Shown one piece after another: positions 9,313-19,193 of a stretch of DNA of 64,000 bases (positions within the stretch are counted from its first letter, which is position 1; every line of letters starts with the position of its first letter). The notes beneath the pieces were generated by a model that was not told the DNA's origin, did no database searches, and worked only from the letters and a program-made list of their open reading frames with translations. Origin of the DNA: Bacteroidales bacterium (lineage in GTDB: Bacteria > Bacteroidota > Bacteroidia > Bacteroidales > Muribaculaceae); assembly GCA_020860515.1 (NCBI GenBank), contig JAJBUG010000039.1, positions 1 to 64,000 of the forward strand, read 5' to 3'. Both the position numbers and the translations under genes were made by a program.

Positions 9313-10485
9313 ATGAAGAATTTTGATTACTACAGCCCTACGCGCGTTATCTTTGGCCAGGGTGTCATAGAGAAGCTCCCCGAGGTAATGGACCAGTTTG
9401 GGCCTCGCATCCTGCTCACCTATGGTGGTGGCAGCATCAAGCGCATCGGCCTTTATGATAAGGTGAAGGAGTTGCTTGCTGGAAAGGAAATAATCGAACT
9501 CTCTGGAATCGAACCCAATCCCAAGTATGATCCTTCGGTTCTTGAAGGCGTGCGTCTCTGCAAAGAACATAAAATCGATGTGATTCTGTCAGTTGGTGGA
9601 GGCAGCGTGCTCGACTGCTCCAAGGCCATTGCTGCTGGCGCACTGTATGATGGGGACCCATGGGACTTGATTACCTACAAGGTGAAAGCTAAGGCCACCC
9701 TTCCAATCGTGGATATCATGACTCTTGCAGCTACTGGCAGTGAGTATGATGCTGGAGGCGTGATTTCGCGCACCGAAACCAATGACAAAATTGGCTATAT
9801 CGAGCCTCTTAATTTCCCACGCGTGTCGTTCCTCGATCCCACTTACACTTTCACTGTCAATGCCAAGCATACCGCTGCAGGCGTGGCTGATGCTATGAAT
9901 CATGTGATGGAGCAGTACTTCTGTGCCGAGCATAATATGGTGGCCGACGGGTTCTGCGAGACTCTGCTCAAAACCCTTATCCATTGGGCTCCAGTTGCAA
10001 TCAAGGAGCCGCATAATTATGAGGCTCGCGCTGAGATTATGTACGCTTGCATGTACGGCTGCAACGGCATTCTTGCTCTTGGCAACTCGCAGAGCGGCTG
10101 GCCTATGCACGCCATCGAGCACGCTCTCTCGGCCTACTACGACATCACCCATGGCGAAGGGCTCGCCATAATTACTCCTCACTGGATGCGCAAAATCCTA
10201 TGCGACCGCACTCTTGAGCGATTCGTAAGCCTTGGCGTGAATGTATGGGGCATTGATCCCAAGCTTCCCAAGCAAGTGATCGCCGATAAGACTATCCAAG
10301 CTACCAGTGATTTCTTCAAGAGTCTCGGAATCCCAATGACTCTGCGAGAAGTCGGCATTGATGAGAAGCGTCTCGCTGAAATGGCCCATCACATACGCGA
10401 GCAGTTCGATTTCGAGGGCGACAATCTCTACTTCCCCCTCCCCGAACCCGAAATCCTCTCAATCCTCCAATCCAGCCTCGACTAA
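9313..10485 (+). CDS. iron-containing alcohol dehydrogenase (butanol dehydrogenase / YqhD-like)
   Basis: FDYYSPTRVIFGQG, SVGGGSVLDCSKAIA, LAATGSEYDAGGVISR, HAIEHALSAYYDITHGEGLAI. Confidence 0.93.
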   Translation: MKNFDYYSPTRVIFGQGVIEKLPEVMDQFGPRILLTYGGGSIKRIGLYDKVKELLAGKEIIELSGIEPNPKYDPSVLEGVRLCKEHKIDVILSVGGGSVLDCSKAIAAGALYDGDPWDLITYKVKAKATLPIVDIMTLAATGSEYDAGGVISRTETNDKIGYIEPLNFPRVSFLDPTYTFTVNAKHTAAGVADAMNHVMEQYFCAEHNMVADGFCETLLKTLIHWAPVAIKEPHNYEARAEIMYACMYGCNGILALGNSQSGWPMHAIEHALSAYYDITHGEGLAIITPHWMRKILCDRTLERFVSLGVNVWGIDPKLPKQVIADKTIQATSDFFKSLGIPMTLREVGIDEKRLAEMAHHIREQFDFEGDNLYFPLPEPEILSILQSSLD

Positions 10486-10701
10486 CCTTAACAAGGTGTT
10501 CCAATAGAATAAAATCATAATGGGCAAGGGCGCAATCACCACACCGATTGCGCCTAATTGTCATTACTGGAAAAGGGTGGCGATTCTACAAGCACCTCGT
10601 CGGGCTCGATTTCCACGATATGATGCTTATGGTTGTAGGTTTCCATATCTGTTATCGATAATGCCGATAACAGACCTTAGGTCTTCCCCTATAAAAAAAG
10701 A

Positions 10702-10734
10702 AATGGCTCTGGGAGATGCCCAGAGTCATTCTAT
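10702..10734. terminator. terminator hairpin, probably for the DUF4465 gene
   Basis: aaatggctctgggagatgcccagagtcattct downstream of the minus-strand gene; A-run on + equals U-run on -. Confidence 0.7.
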
Positions 10735-10752
10735 CGATGGATTGTGGAGTAG

Positions 10753-11739
10753 TTACTTCACATATACTTTCTTGCCGTTGACAATGTAGAGACCTGGACG
10801 GTTGGTGTCATTTACGCGGCGGCCGTCTATGGTGTAGATTGCGTTGTCGCCATTGTTGAGGGTGGTGTCAATGCTGATGCTATTGATTGAGGTAGTGTCG
10901 GGAATTCTTACTGCGATATTGTCGAGGATGTAGTACGCAGGCACTGACATACCCCAGCTGTTGGCAATGTCGCTGTCCATATTCATGCGCAGTGAGCTAA
11001 CTTCACCAAGGTCAGCAAGCTCAACCATTGTGTAACCAATCAGAGGCTCGCCCTGGATAAGCACGTCAACAATAACTTCGCCCACGGTGTTGCCCTCAGC
11101 ATCGAGACCCTCGAAGATAATGTTTACATAGTTGTCAGCAGTAGCCTTGGGGCTTTGGTCATTGCCATTTGCAAGCACATTGATAGTGTAGGCAGCAAGA
11201 GCCAGGTAGAGATGATCGATCACGCGAGCCTTGCCATCCTTGAAGGTCATCACAGGGCGCTGATCAGCTGAATATTCGCCGCCATCATAGTAGCCATTGC
11301 AAACAGCGAAATATTCTGAGTTTTCATAACCACCTGCCCCTGTAAGGGTGTAGGCTTCCAGCTGCGCGTCGTAGCTTTTGCCAGTGTAGTCGGTAGTGAT
11401 GTAGTTAGAGATGGCAATGCCGCCGTTCCAGTAGCAATATGATCCCCAAGCATAGTTGAGCTCTGAATAGAGGAAGGTATTGTTCTCATCGTACCACCAA
11501 TAGTTGTCAGCTGCATTTTCAATGCCTCCGCCTGTAGCGCCGTAAAGGAGCGGACCACCATACTGAGGATAGTCAACAAGGCTACCCCAGTTGTCTTCGC
11601 CCAGGAGGTTGGCGCCAGCCTTGTAGTCATCGTTTTCGAAAGTGAGCACAGCCAGGGTGTAGGTGTCCTCAGCGAAGCTGGGAGATGCAGTAGCCCCTAA
11701 GGCAAGGCACATAGCAGCGATTTTGTAAATCTGTTTCAT
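10753..11739 (-). CDS. DUF4465-like secreted protein, T9SS-type C-terminus
   Basis: LTFENDDYK...YWNGGIAISNYITTDYT...FAVCNGYYDGGEY; C-terminus IYTIDGRRVNDTNRPGLYIVNGKKVYVK. Confidence 0.8.
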   Translation of the reverse strand: MKQIYKIAAMCLALGATASPSFAEDTYTLAVLTFENDDYKAGANLLGEDNWGSLVDYPQYGGPLLYGATGGGIENAADNYWWYDENNTFLYSELNYAWGSYCYWNGGIAISNYITTDYTGKSYDAQLEAYTLTGAGGYENSEYFAVCNGYYDGGEYSADQRPVMTFKDGKARVIDHLYLALAAYTINVLANGNDQSPKATADNYVNIIFEGLDAEGNTVGEVIVDVLIQGEPLIGYTMVELADLGEVSSLRMNMDSDIANSWGMSVPAYYILDNIAVRIPDTTSINSISIDTTLNNGDNAIYTIDGRRVNDTNRPGLYIVNGKKVYVK

Positions 11740-11797
11740 AGATTTTGTTTTTGTTAATATATAGGGTTATTATTTCTTTAGCCATGTGGCTAATGTT

Positions 11798-12907
11798 TTA
11801 TTTTACATAAATTAATTTTCCTGATTTCGCATAGATGCCATGTGTTGGATTGGTCACTTTTCTTCCCATTAAGTCATAGATTGAATCGTCGGAAGGCCTC
11901 TCGTCCGCAATTACGCTGCCGATGCCTCCATGCTCGCGCGGAGTGATGATTATTGGATCATCATCGTAGCCGGGAATAAGATGGAGATCCACAAATTGGG
12001 TGAGCTCGGTTGATGATTCTCCCAGCCAACCGCAGTATTGGAATATGCCTGTGGTGACACGGATGAAGTTTATCGCGTCGAGATCCACATGGTTGCCATC
12101 TTCGTCAACAGCCCAATCGATGTCGAAGGTTGAATAGATATCGCTGTTAAGCGAGTCGTCGACATAGCCGTAGGCATCAGCTGCATAGCGATAGAGCACC
12201 CAGTACTGGGCATCCGCAGTGCCATAATTAATGGCATTGTTGGGGAGTTTGGCTCCAGTGAAAGTAAGGGTTTCGTCCTTAATCCAAGCTGGCCAATAAT
12301 CCTGGGAATGGAACACATTCTTCATGTGGTAACCAGTGGAATCGCACTGCTCCCCATTCTGGGTCCAAGTGGCCTCCCAGCGGATATAATCGTCGAACTG
12401 AGAATAAGGAATCTCAGCTGGGCCAGTTTGCTCAGTAGGCTTATAGTAGGTGATTGAGAAATCATGGATTTCATTGGTATAATATTCCCAGCCAGCGAGT
12501 TGGTACCACTTGGCCGTGGCCACATCGTCGCCTACTCCCACATGTACTATGCCTGGTTCAAATTCGCCGCCTATAGTGTTGAGTCCATATTCGGGGTCAC
12601 GATCAGAATAATACCCATTGCCGCAAATGCGGAGGTCGCTGCCCAGCAAATTCTGCACAGGGTGGTCAAATGCCACAGTGATGTAGCCTCCGTACGGGCC
12701 AAGACTTACGAGCATCTCATTGTTAAGTTGATCGGCACAGCTCTGGTTCACCTCTTCTTGCGTTGTTGAAGAATTGGCTGAGGGGAGCACATTCACAAAC
12801 TGCCCTGGCGCTGGCACAAATTCCAATACCTTGACGGTTTGGGATTGGCCGAAAGCAAAGGCGCTGATGCCGATGGCTCCCATAAATAATAGTTTTCGTG
12901 GATTCAT
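11798..12907 (-). CDS. secreted protein of unknown function in the B12 operon, T9SS-type C-terminus
   Basis: Signal peptide, VLEFVPAPGQFVNVLP..., C-terminus IYDLMGRKVTNPTHGIYAKSGKLIYVK; co-directional with btuB/btuG. Confidence 0.8.
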   Translation of the reverse strand: MNPRKLLFMGAIGISAFAFGQSQTVKVLEFVPAPGQFVNVLPSANSSTTQEEVNQSCADQLNNEMLVSLGPYGGYITVAFDHPVQNLLGSDLRICGNGYYSDRDPEYGLNTIGGEFEPGIVHVGVGDDVATAKWYQLAGWEYYTNEIHDFSITYYKPTEQTGPAEIPYSQFDDYIRWEATWTQNGEQCDSTGYHMKNVFHSQDYWPAWIKDETLTFTGAKLPNNAINYGTADAQYWVLYRYAADAYGYVDDSLNSDIYSTFDIDWAVDEDGNHVDLDAINFIRVTTGIFQYCGWLGESSTELTQFVDLHLIPGYDDDPIIITPREHGGIGSVIADERPSDDSIYDLMGRKVTNPTHGIYAKSGKLIYVK

Positions 12908-12928
12908 ATCGATAGAGATTAAGAAAGG

Positions 12929-14068
12929 TTATTCATATATTGGCACAGCCAAGATATGGGCTGGAGAGATATACAGCTTCTGAGGCTCGAAGATTTGGTT
13001 GCCTGCAGGGGTGTAGCCATAGAGGTAACCCGCAGTGCCATAATTTTTGGCATCGGTGAAGTAGAGATTTTGAGTGTAGGGCGACACATATATGTCGTAG
13101 GGCGATGCCAACGAAGCGATCAAATCGGTAATGCCTTGGGTATAAATTATATCTGTCACATTCAACGACGCTGGGTCAATCGTGTGGATATAATATTCAT
13201 ATTGGTAGGTGATGTATGAGAATGAGGCTCCGACGGTGTAGAATAGCTGGCCGTCGCTGGTGCTGCAAGTGCTTGGGAAAGGAAGCACTGTGAATTCCTC
13301 GGTCTCGCAGTTGAGGATTATGGTTGATGGCTCTATTTCGTAATAGTCGCCTTCTGAATTGATGCAAAGATATTTGCCGGCCTGGGCCATTCCGCCATAG
13401 AGGTTGGGACAGCCGGTGTCGATGGTCTTGATGCTTTGCATCGTGGCTGCGTCCACTATCTGAACTGTGGATTCATAATCGTGGTTTTCTGAGTAGGCAT
13501 ATCCTCCGCTATTGGTCACATACAGCTTGCCATCATAGAGCTTGATACCCTCGGGTTCCCAACCTACTTCGCATGTAGCCACTACCTGCTTAGTGGCGGC
13601 ATCAATCTTAGCCACATAACCTTTCTCGAAGGACTGTGAACCGCAGATATGGGCATAGGAAGTAAGATAGATGTATGTGCCGTCGGTGCAAAGTCGGCGG
13701 TTATTGGGCACATTCTCTGTGGCTCCGCAGGCAGTGCCATCTGGACGAATGTATTGTACTATATTGCTCCAGTTGACAGCAATGGCAATCAGGGTGTCGT
13801 TGACTTGGATAATGTCATTCGGGGTGTCGCCGAGTTTGTAGCCGTTCACTTGTCGAAACCATTGATTGGTAAGCACTCCAGTGGTGGAGTCGTAGAACGA
13901 TAGCTGGCCATTGTCGCTCTGCCAATTTCCTTCGTTGCACACGATAAGGTTTTCTCCCGTGAACGTTGGCTCGGGAGTAGGCGCAGGAGTAGGAGTGGGG
14001 TTGTCATCGTCGGAGCATCCAACTGCCATGATGGCTAATGCGGATAAGAGTAAAGTATATTTCTTCAT
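12929..14068 (-). CDS. btuG: BtuG-like surface cobalamin-binding beta-propeller lipoprotein
   Basis: Lipobox MAVGCSDDD; YncE/DUF5074-like propeller (GENLIVCNEGNWQSDNGQLSFYD...); directly downstream of a BtuB-like receptor and riboswitch. Confidence 0.8.
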   Translation of the reverse strand: MKKYTLLLSALAIMAVGCSDDDNPTPTPAPTPEPTFTGENLIVCNEGNWQSDNGQLSFYDSTTGVLTNQWFRQVNGYKLGDTPNDIIQVNDTLIAIAVNWSNIVQYIRPDGTACGATENVPNNRRLCTDGTYIYLTSYAHICGSQSFEKGYVAKIDAATKQVVATCEVGWEPEGIKLYDGKLYVTNSGGYAYSENHDYESTVQIVDAATMQSIKTIDTGCPNLYGGMAQAGKYLCINSEGDYYEIEPSTIILNCETEEFTVLPFPSTCSTSDGQLFYTVGASFSYITYQYEYYIHTIDPASLNVTDIIYTQGITDLIASLASPYDIYVSPYTQNLYFTDAKNYGTAGYLYGYTPAGNQIFEPQKLYISPAHILAVPIYE

Positions 14069-14075
14069 ATTGTAA

Positions 14076-16001
14076 TCAACTTAAATGGTACTTAATAGTG
14101 AAAGCGAATTGCCGACCTGGCATTGGCCAGCGCTGTATCAATTCGTAATGGTCATTAAAGAGGTTTTGACATTCTATTTCGGCCGAAACATGTTTCATTC
14201 GGTATGCCACTTTTATATCAGTGCAATTATAAGCCTTGAGCGGAGGCTCCAATTCATTTTCGGTGGTCCAATAGCGCTTGTCTACAAACATGTGAGAAAC
14301 CGAAGCCGTAAGATCGCGCCAAGTGAAGGTGTACACGCCAGTGAATGTCCATCGAGGCGAATAGGCAATGAAATCATTATATCCGCTTTCGTTTTTATCA
14401 GTGCGATTACGATCATCTTGATAAGATGTGGTAATCAGGAAGTGGTTTCCCTTGTAATGAGCCGATGCCGACACATCTACTCCAAAGCTGCGAGTATGGC
14501 CGTAATTAAGCATTGTCCATTGATATGAGCCTTTAAGGGGTAGGCACACGATGCGGTCTTCGATGCGGTTGTAATATCCATCTACCTGAATGTCAAACCA
14601 GTCGAGGCCATAGTTGAACCCCAGGTTGTATTGCTTGGTGTATTCTGGCTTAAGGTTGCGATTGCCAACGAGGGTATAATAGAGGTCGTTGAGCGTAGGA
14701 ATCCTAAATACTTCCTTGTAAAAAGCTCGGAATAGCCAATGGCGCACACTGAATGAGCCTAAGGCATTCCATGTGAATTTGCTCAGGGGTTTAGAGCTGC
14801 CTCGGGTATGGTCGCTGCAGTGGGTATAGAGGCCGCTTGCGTTGAAATTCCATGAACCTTTGTTGAAGAAAGCGGATATCGACGTCTTGCTATCGAGGCG
14901 ATACACATACTTGAAATTCTTCACATCAGTGGTAAGGTCGCTCCATCGCAGGTCAGTCGAGGCCGATACTTTCCAGGCTCGACGCTCGTACGCAGCAGCA
15001 AAAGCGCCATAGAGGTCTTGCTGGTGATATTTGTTGTTGCTATGCACTGAAATATTTTCTGGATAGTCAGAGCGGTAATGCAGGTGGTCGTTGCTGTATT
15101 TGGCAATGGCACGGAATCCATAATGGCGGTATCGTTTGCGCCATGATAACTGGCTGAAGAAATTACGGTCCCATTCTCGGCCCACATCAGTATATGTGTC
15201 GCTCAGACGGCGCACTATGCCCCCAGGCAGACCGCGCTCCGAACTAAAGAAATATGTGTGCCATTGGAAGCCTTTGTGAAATAGGCAGCTTTCGAGGCGC
15301 AGCATCTTTATGTCGCTATTGCGGCGAGTGCCCGAGGTGTCTTCATATTCGGTGTGATAGCGGAATGGATAGTCGCCTTTGGAATATGTGTAGGCTGCAT
15401 CAATGAATCCAAGTTTGCTAAGCGAAGCTGTGACGGTGCCCTTGTAGGTGTGGAATGAGCCAATTGTGCCGCTGGCAGTGACATCGGTCTTGTCGGGTCG
15501 CTTGGTTTGCAAATATACTGTTGAAGCCGATGCGTATTCCGATGCGCACATCAGCAGCTCGTTTTTGTTAGCGTTGAAGAGTGACACTGACTCTAAGGTT
15601 GAGAGGGAGTACTTGCCCAGGTCAACTGTGCCATTCTGGGCATTGGTCACTCTTACGCCATCGATATACACGCCCACATGCTGGCTGCCAAGCGATCGTA
15701 CATTCACAGTCTTTTGTCCTCCCAATCCGCCATAATCCTTCACTTGCACACCAGCCATGTATTTTAAGGCATCAGCCACTGAGGTCGATGGCAAGGCCTC
15801 GATTATTTCGCGGCCTATGACTTGATTGGGGGTGATATTCTTAGGCATGACCTTCTCCACAATCACCTCGTTGAGCGAGATTGAGTCAAGATATGCGTCA
15901 TCGTAAGCGGAAGATTGCCCGAATGCCATCGGCGACATAAGGGCTGTTAAGCTTACTACGCATATGCGTGCAGATGTGGAGATTTTTTTGTTACAGGTCA
16001 T
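14076..16001 (-). CDS. btuB: TonB-dependent outer-membrane receptor, BtuB-like
   Basis: Plug domain EALPSTSVADALKYMAGVQVKDYGGLGGQKTVNVRSLGSQHVGVYIDGVRV; beta-barrel; cobalamin riboswitch upstream. Confidence 0.88.
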   Translation of the reverse strand: MTCNKKISTSARICVVSLTALMSPMAFGQSSAYDDAYLDSISLNEVIVEKVMPKNITPNQVIGREIIEALPSTSVADALKYMAGVQVKDYGGLGGQKTVNVRSLGSQHVGVYIDGVRVTNAQNGTVDLGKYSLSTLESVSLFNANKNELLMCASEYASASTVYLQTKRPDKTDVTASGTIGSFHTYKGTVTASLSKLGFIDAAYTYSKGDYPFRYHTEYEDTSGTRRNSDIKMLRLESCLFHKGFQWHTYFFSSERGLPGGIVRRLSDTYTDVGREWDRNFFSQLSWRKRYRHYGFRAIAKYSNDHLHYRSDYPENISVHSNNKYHQQDLYGAFAAAYERRAWKVSASTDLRWSDLTTDVKNFKYVYRLDSKTSISAFFNKGSWNFNASGLYTHCSDHTRGSSKPLSKFTWNALGSFSVRHWLFRAFYKEVFRIPTLNDLYYTLVGNRNLKPEYTKQYNLGFNYGLDWFDIQVDGYYNRIEDRIVCLPLKGSYQWTMLNYGHTRSFGVDVSASAHYKGNHFLITTSYQDDRNRTDKNESGYNDFIAYSPRWTFTGVYTFTWRDLTASVSHMFVDKRYWTTENELEPPLKAYNCTDIKVAYRMKHVSAEIECQNLFNDHYELIQRWPMPGRQFAFTIKYHLS

Positions 16002-16044
16002 CTTAATTTCCTTCGTTTTCCCGCGATAGAATTAATTTAGAATT

Positions 16045-16225
16045 AATAGCAGGTCTTCTGACTTGGCCCAGGATTGCGGCGCCTTCTCAACCAAACTGAT
16101 GGTTAATGACATATTGCCGAAATCTTTAAAGGGGCCTTACAGCAGCGGGTACTGTCCAGGCTTCTCACCTGATTCCCTTTTAAACTCGCCACCCTCGCGC
16201 TGAGGGATAGAAAGTACTAAAAATT
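16045..16225 (-). promoter_or_regulatory. cobalamin riboswitch
   Basis: Minus strand contains GGGAATCAGGTGAGAAGCCTGGACAGTACCCGCTGCTGTAAGG ... GCCAAGTCAGAAGACCTGC, hallmark cobalamin riboswitch boxes. Confidence 0.93.
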
Positions 16226-16230
16226 CTTTG

Positions 16231-16238
16231 CAAAATTA
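16231..16238 (-). promoter_or_regulatory. -7 box (TAATTTTG) driving the riboswitch operon
   Basis: TAnnTTTG on the minus strand just upstream of the riboswitch. Confidence 0.55.
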
Positions 16239-16303
16239 CTAACAATCTCTGAAATAACAAAGTTTTTAATTAATAAAAGAAAATTTTGGCAGCCATAACG
16301 CTC

Positions 16304-16340
16304 AAAAGCCGGGAAGTTGACCTCCCCGGCTTTTGATAAC
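16304..16340. terminator. terminator of the T9SS operon
   Basis: tcaaaagccggg-aagttgacctc-cccggcttttga 12-bp stem downstream of gldN. Confidence 0.75.
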
Positions 16341-16395
16341 AATTATATTGAGAAAGAATATTTTTCAATGAAGGTGTTTCATCCCAGCTCATCTC

Positions 16396-17505
16396 TTATT
16401 TTTTGCGGCGCACACTGCGAGTAGCGCTTGATGAGGATGACGATGATGAGGCCTTGGGCTTCTTTTCTTTGACCTTGGTGGATTTCTTGGCACTGCGGCT
16501 GGTGGTGCGAGTTTTCTTTTCCTTCACCGATTTGGTATCAGCCACCAAGGTGGTGTCGCCAGAGGCTGCTGCTTCGCGAGCCTCGCGAGCCGCAATGATC
16601 TCCTCGCGATTGGGCACCCACAGCTTGTTTTCAAAGCTGTCGAGTCGAGCTTGGATGCTGTCCTGAGCGCGCTTCAGATCATCGGGATCTTGGTATAGCT
16701 GCGCCATCGACTTATTCTTCAGGTTGCGGGTCTTGATGATATCGCCCTGGTACATATTCATGGTGAAAAAGTCGTCGTAGGTGCAGGTAGGCAGGTTGTT
16801 GTCGTCGCTGATGAAGATTTCCTGTTGTGCCAAGTGCGGACGCAGATCGTTGTATTTAACCCAGAACAGAGGGAATTTCTGTGGTTCGCCGCCATATTCA
16901 TCTTCCACCAGCACAGGACAGATTGCCTCAACGTAGGTCTTCATGCGATTTTGGCGATTGTCGAATGCCCAGCGCTCGATTACATAGTAAACCAGCACCT
17001 GATTGGCAGGCACGTCATTCTCCTGAATCTCGTACTTGCGATTCTTCTCAGTGCTACCCTTGGCTTCGGTGATGTAGATGTTGAAGCGCTCAAGGTTTTG
17101 CTTGAGGTCGATGCGGTATTGGTCGGTGAAGATTTCCTTGCCATCGAGATATTCGTAGGCTGGAATCTCATTGTTGGCCAGCAGGCGAATGATGATGCGG
17201 ATAAGGTTCTCCTGACCGTCCACCACATCCTCGGGAAAATACAGGGCTGCGTTCTCGTCTTTGTTCAGGTCGATTTCACGATAAATCACACGCAGCCACT
17301 GCACATCGCCCTCGCTGAGCGAAGTGTCCTCAGTGCCGAGGAAAGATTTCATGCGGCCCGTGACATTGCTGCCTCCTGATGTTTCCTGAGTCTTCGCTTC
17401 GCGGCGTCGCACACCTGAGTTGGAACTCTCTTGTGCCTCAGTTTGGATAATCGAGGAGCAAAGAGTAGATAAGATAGCAACTGTGTATATTAAAAGCTTT
17501 TTCAT
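16396..17505 (-). CDS. gldN: type IX secretion / gliding protein GldN (PorN)
   Basis: LYFPEDVVDGQENLIRIIIRLLANNEIPAYEYLDGKEIFTD; operon context after gldM. Confidence 0.9.
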   Translation of the reverse strand: MKKLLIYTVAILSTLCSSIIQTEAQESSNSGVRRREAKTQETSGGSNVTGRMKSFLGTEDTSLSEGDVQWLRVIYREIDLNKDENAALYFPEDVVDGQENLIRIIIRLLANNEIPAYEYLDGKEIFTDQYRIDLKQNLERFNIYITEAKGSTEKNRKYEIQENDVPANQVLVYYVIERWAFDNRQNRMKTYVEAICPVLVEDEYGGEPQKFPLFWVKYNDLRPHLAQQEIFISDDNNLPTCTYDDFFTMNMYQGDIIKTRNLKNKSMAQLYQDPDDLKRAQDSIQARLDSFENKLWVPNREEIIAAREAREAAASGDTTLVADTKSVKEKKTRTTSRSAKKSTKVKEKKPKASSSSSSSSATRSVRRKK

Positions 17506-17590
17506 TTAGCGGTTACGTTTTACGTTTTAAGAAATACCTTTCTTTATATCTTATCAAGAATGTGCAACTGAAGTATTAATTATTAATTAA

Positions 17591-19153
17591 TCAGTTAGCC
17601 ACTACATCGATAGGCGAGATTTCACGAGTTACGCCATCGGGCCCGACGGCCTTGATGCTGGTGATCAGGATGCGTCGGCCACGGTTGAGACGTTGGATTT
17701 GCTGCTTCTGGCGATCGCTGAATGCTGCGCCGTTGCTGTTTTCGGGAATCGAGTTGCCCAAGTTGTCAGTTACAACAGTCTGGAAGCTAACCACCGAGAA
17801 CTTAGTGTCGAGCAATCCATCATCGATAGCAGCCTCAAGTTCTTTGGTGTCGAGGAGTTGCTTCTTTGAGATTTTGCCGCCTTTGTAGCGGGTGACATTG
17901 CCGTCAGCTCCCGCAATAGCAATGTAAGCGGTAGGGTCGGGCAGCTTGCGTACACGGAATGTGTGGCTTGCCACGTTGCTTTGGCGCCCATCCATGTTAG
18001 CAGTCACGGTCAGCACGGCGTCGGTGCCCACAGTCGAAGGCTTGGCAATCCATTGGTCACCTTGGCGAGTAAGGCTGCCATTGGTCATGGTGGCTGAGAT
18101 GTCGCCCATCGGCACGCCTGGCACTGAGATGCTGATTGGGTTGTCGATGCCGGCATATAGCACATTCATCATCGTAGCTGACACTGTGGCCATAGGCTCG
18201 ATTACGGTGTAGGATGAATTGAAGTCGTGGGTAGTGACTGAGCCATCGCCATGCTGCACTTGCAGATAGCCCTTATAGTCGAAGTTGCCAGTGGAGTTGG
18301 CTCCCACTTGGTAGATGCTGCTGCCTTCGGCCAGCTCATTGCCATTGATAAATATCTGTGGGCGCTGGGTTGTGTCAACAGCTGCCAGCACTATGTTGGC
18401 TTGGTAAGTGCCTCCACGCATTACGATTCGGCTCTGAGGAATCACGAAGGCGTTGAGTTCGTTTACGCGCACGTCGCCTGCGTCGATTTGCGAATATAGG
18501 GTAGCCAAGGCTTCGCCCTCGGCATAGAGGATGTCATTTTGCAGCTTGGTGAGCAGGGTAATGGCTGCTACCACGGGCTTTTGGTCGAATTGCTGCTCTT
18601 CCCACGACGATGGTGCCAGAGTGCCAAGGGCTGTGGTGGCTTGGGTGGAAAGAGACGCTTGTATGTTGTTGCGCTTCACCGTGTCGGGCATAAGCGCAGA
18701 AATATAGTCGCGGTAAGTGTCGATGCGATGGCGCAGCTTGGTGCCTCGGTTGGTGCCAGGAGCCAGCATGATTACAGAGGCTGCCTCCAGGTCGTCGCGG
18801 CTCACTATGTGATTGGGGTCGCCATCCTTGCCATCGGCTTCGCGCACGATTGCCAGCTTGAGCGAATCCACATATTTGTAAAGGCCCGAGGTGATCATGC
18901 GCACCTCGCTGGCCTTGTCGAGCCATTGCTGACCCTTTTCGGGGTTGATGAGGGCGAAGTCCTCGAGCTGGCGGTACACGGCGCCATTGCGGTCGTCGAC
19001 GTTCGAGTTCGAACGCTTCAGGCCGTCGTGCACCTGTGTAAAGCCATCGAGCACGTCGCTCGACACATTGAGCGCGAGCATGGCAGTCAGGACGATATAC
19101 ATCAGGTTTATCATCTTCTGCCTTGGGGATAATCTTGTGTTGGATGCGCCCAT
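17591..19153 (-). CDS. gldM: type IX secretion / gliding protein GldM (PorM)
   Basis: LSPRQKMINLMYIVLTAMLALNVSSDVLDGF; operon context. Confidence 0.93.
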   Translation of the reverse strand: MGASNTRLSPRQKMINLMYIVLTAMLALNVSSDVLDGFTQVHDGLKRSNSNVDDRNGAVYRQLEDFALINPEKGQQWLDKASEVRMITSGLYKYVDSLKLAIVREADGKDGDPNHIVSRDDLEAASVIMLAPGTNRGTKLRHRIDTYRDYISALMPDTVKRNNIQASLSTQATTALGTLAPSSWEEQQFDQKPVVAAITLLTKLQNDILYAEGEALATLYSQIDAGDVRVNELNAFVIPQSRIVMRGGTYQANIVLAAVDTTQRPQIFINGNELAEGSSIYQVGANSTGNFDYKGYLQVQHGDGSVTTHDFNSSYTVIEPMATVSATMMNVLYAGIDNPISISVPGVPMGDISATMTNGSLTRQGDQWIAKPSTVGTDAVLTVTANMDGRQSNVASHTFRVRKLPDPTAYIAIAGADGNVTRYKGGKISKKQLLDTKELEAAIDDGLLDTKFSVVSFQTVVTDNLGNSIPENSNGAAFSDRQKQQIQRLNRGRRILITSIKAVGPDGVTREISPIDVVAN

Positions 19154-19158
19154 TTATC

Positions 19159-19193
19159 GAAATACAAAATTCAAAATACGAAATACTAAATTA
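19159..19193. repeat. heptamer array between gldL and gldM
   Basis: gaaatac aaaattc aaaatac gaaatac taaatta in 7-nt phase, ending on the gldL stop codon. Confidence 0.85.

Noticed and set aside
10521-10556. Hairpin ggcgcaatc...gattgcgcc downstream of the alcohol dehydrogenase
   Set aside because: 9-bp stem but no T-run on the plus strand; could be a terminator or part of the small minus-strand ORF, so not called.
16396-16480. Poly-Ser C-terminal tail of GldN (SSSSSSSS) as a special feature
   Set aside because: Low-complexity C-terminal extension; no reason to infer more than linker variation.
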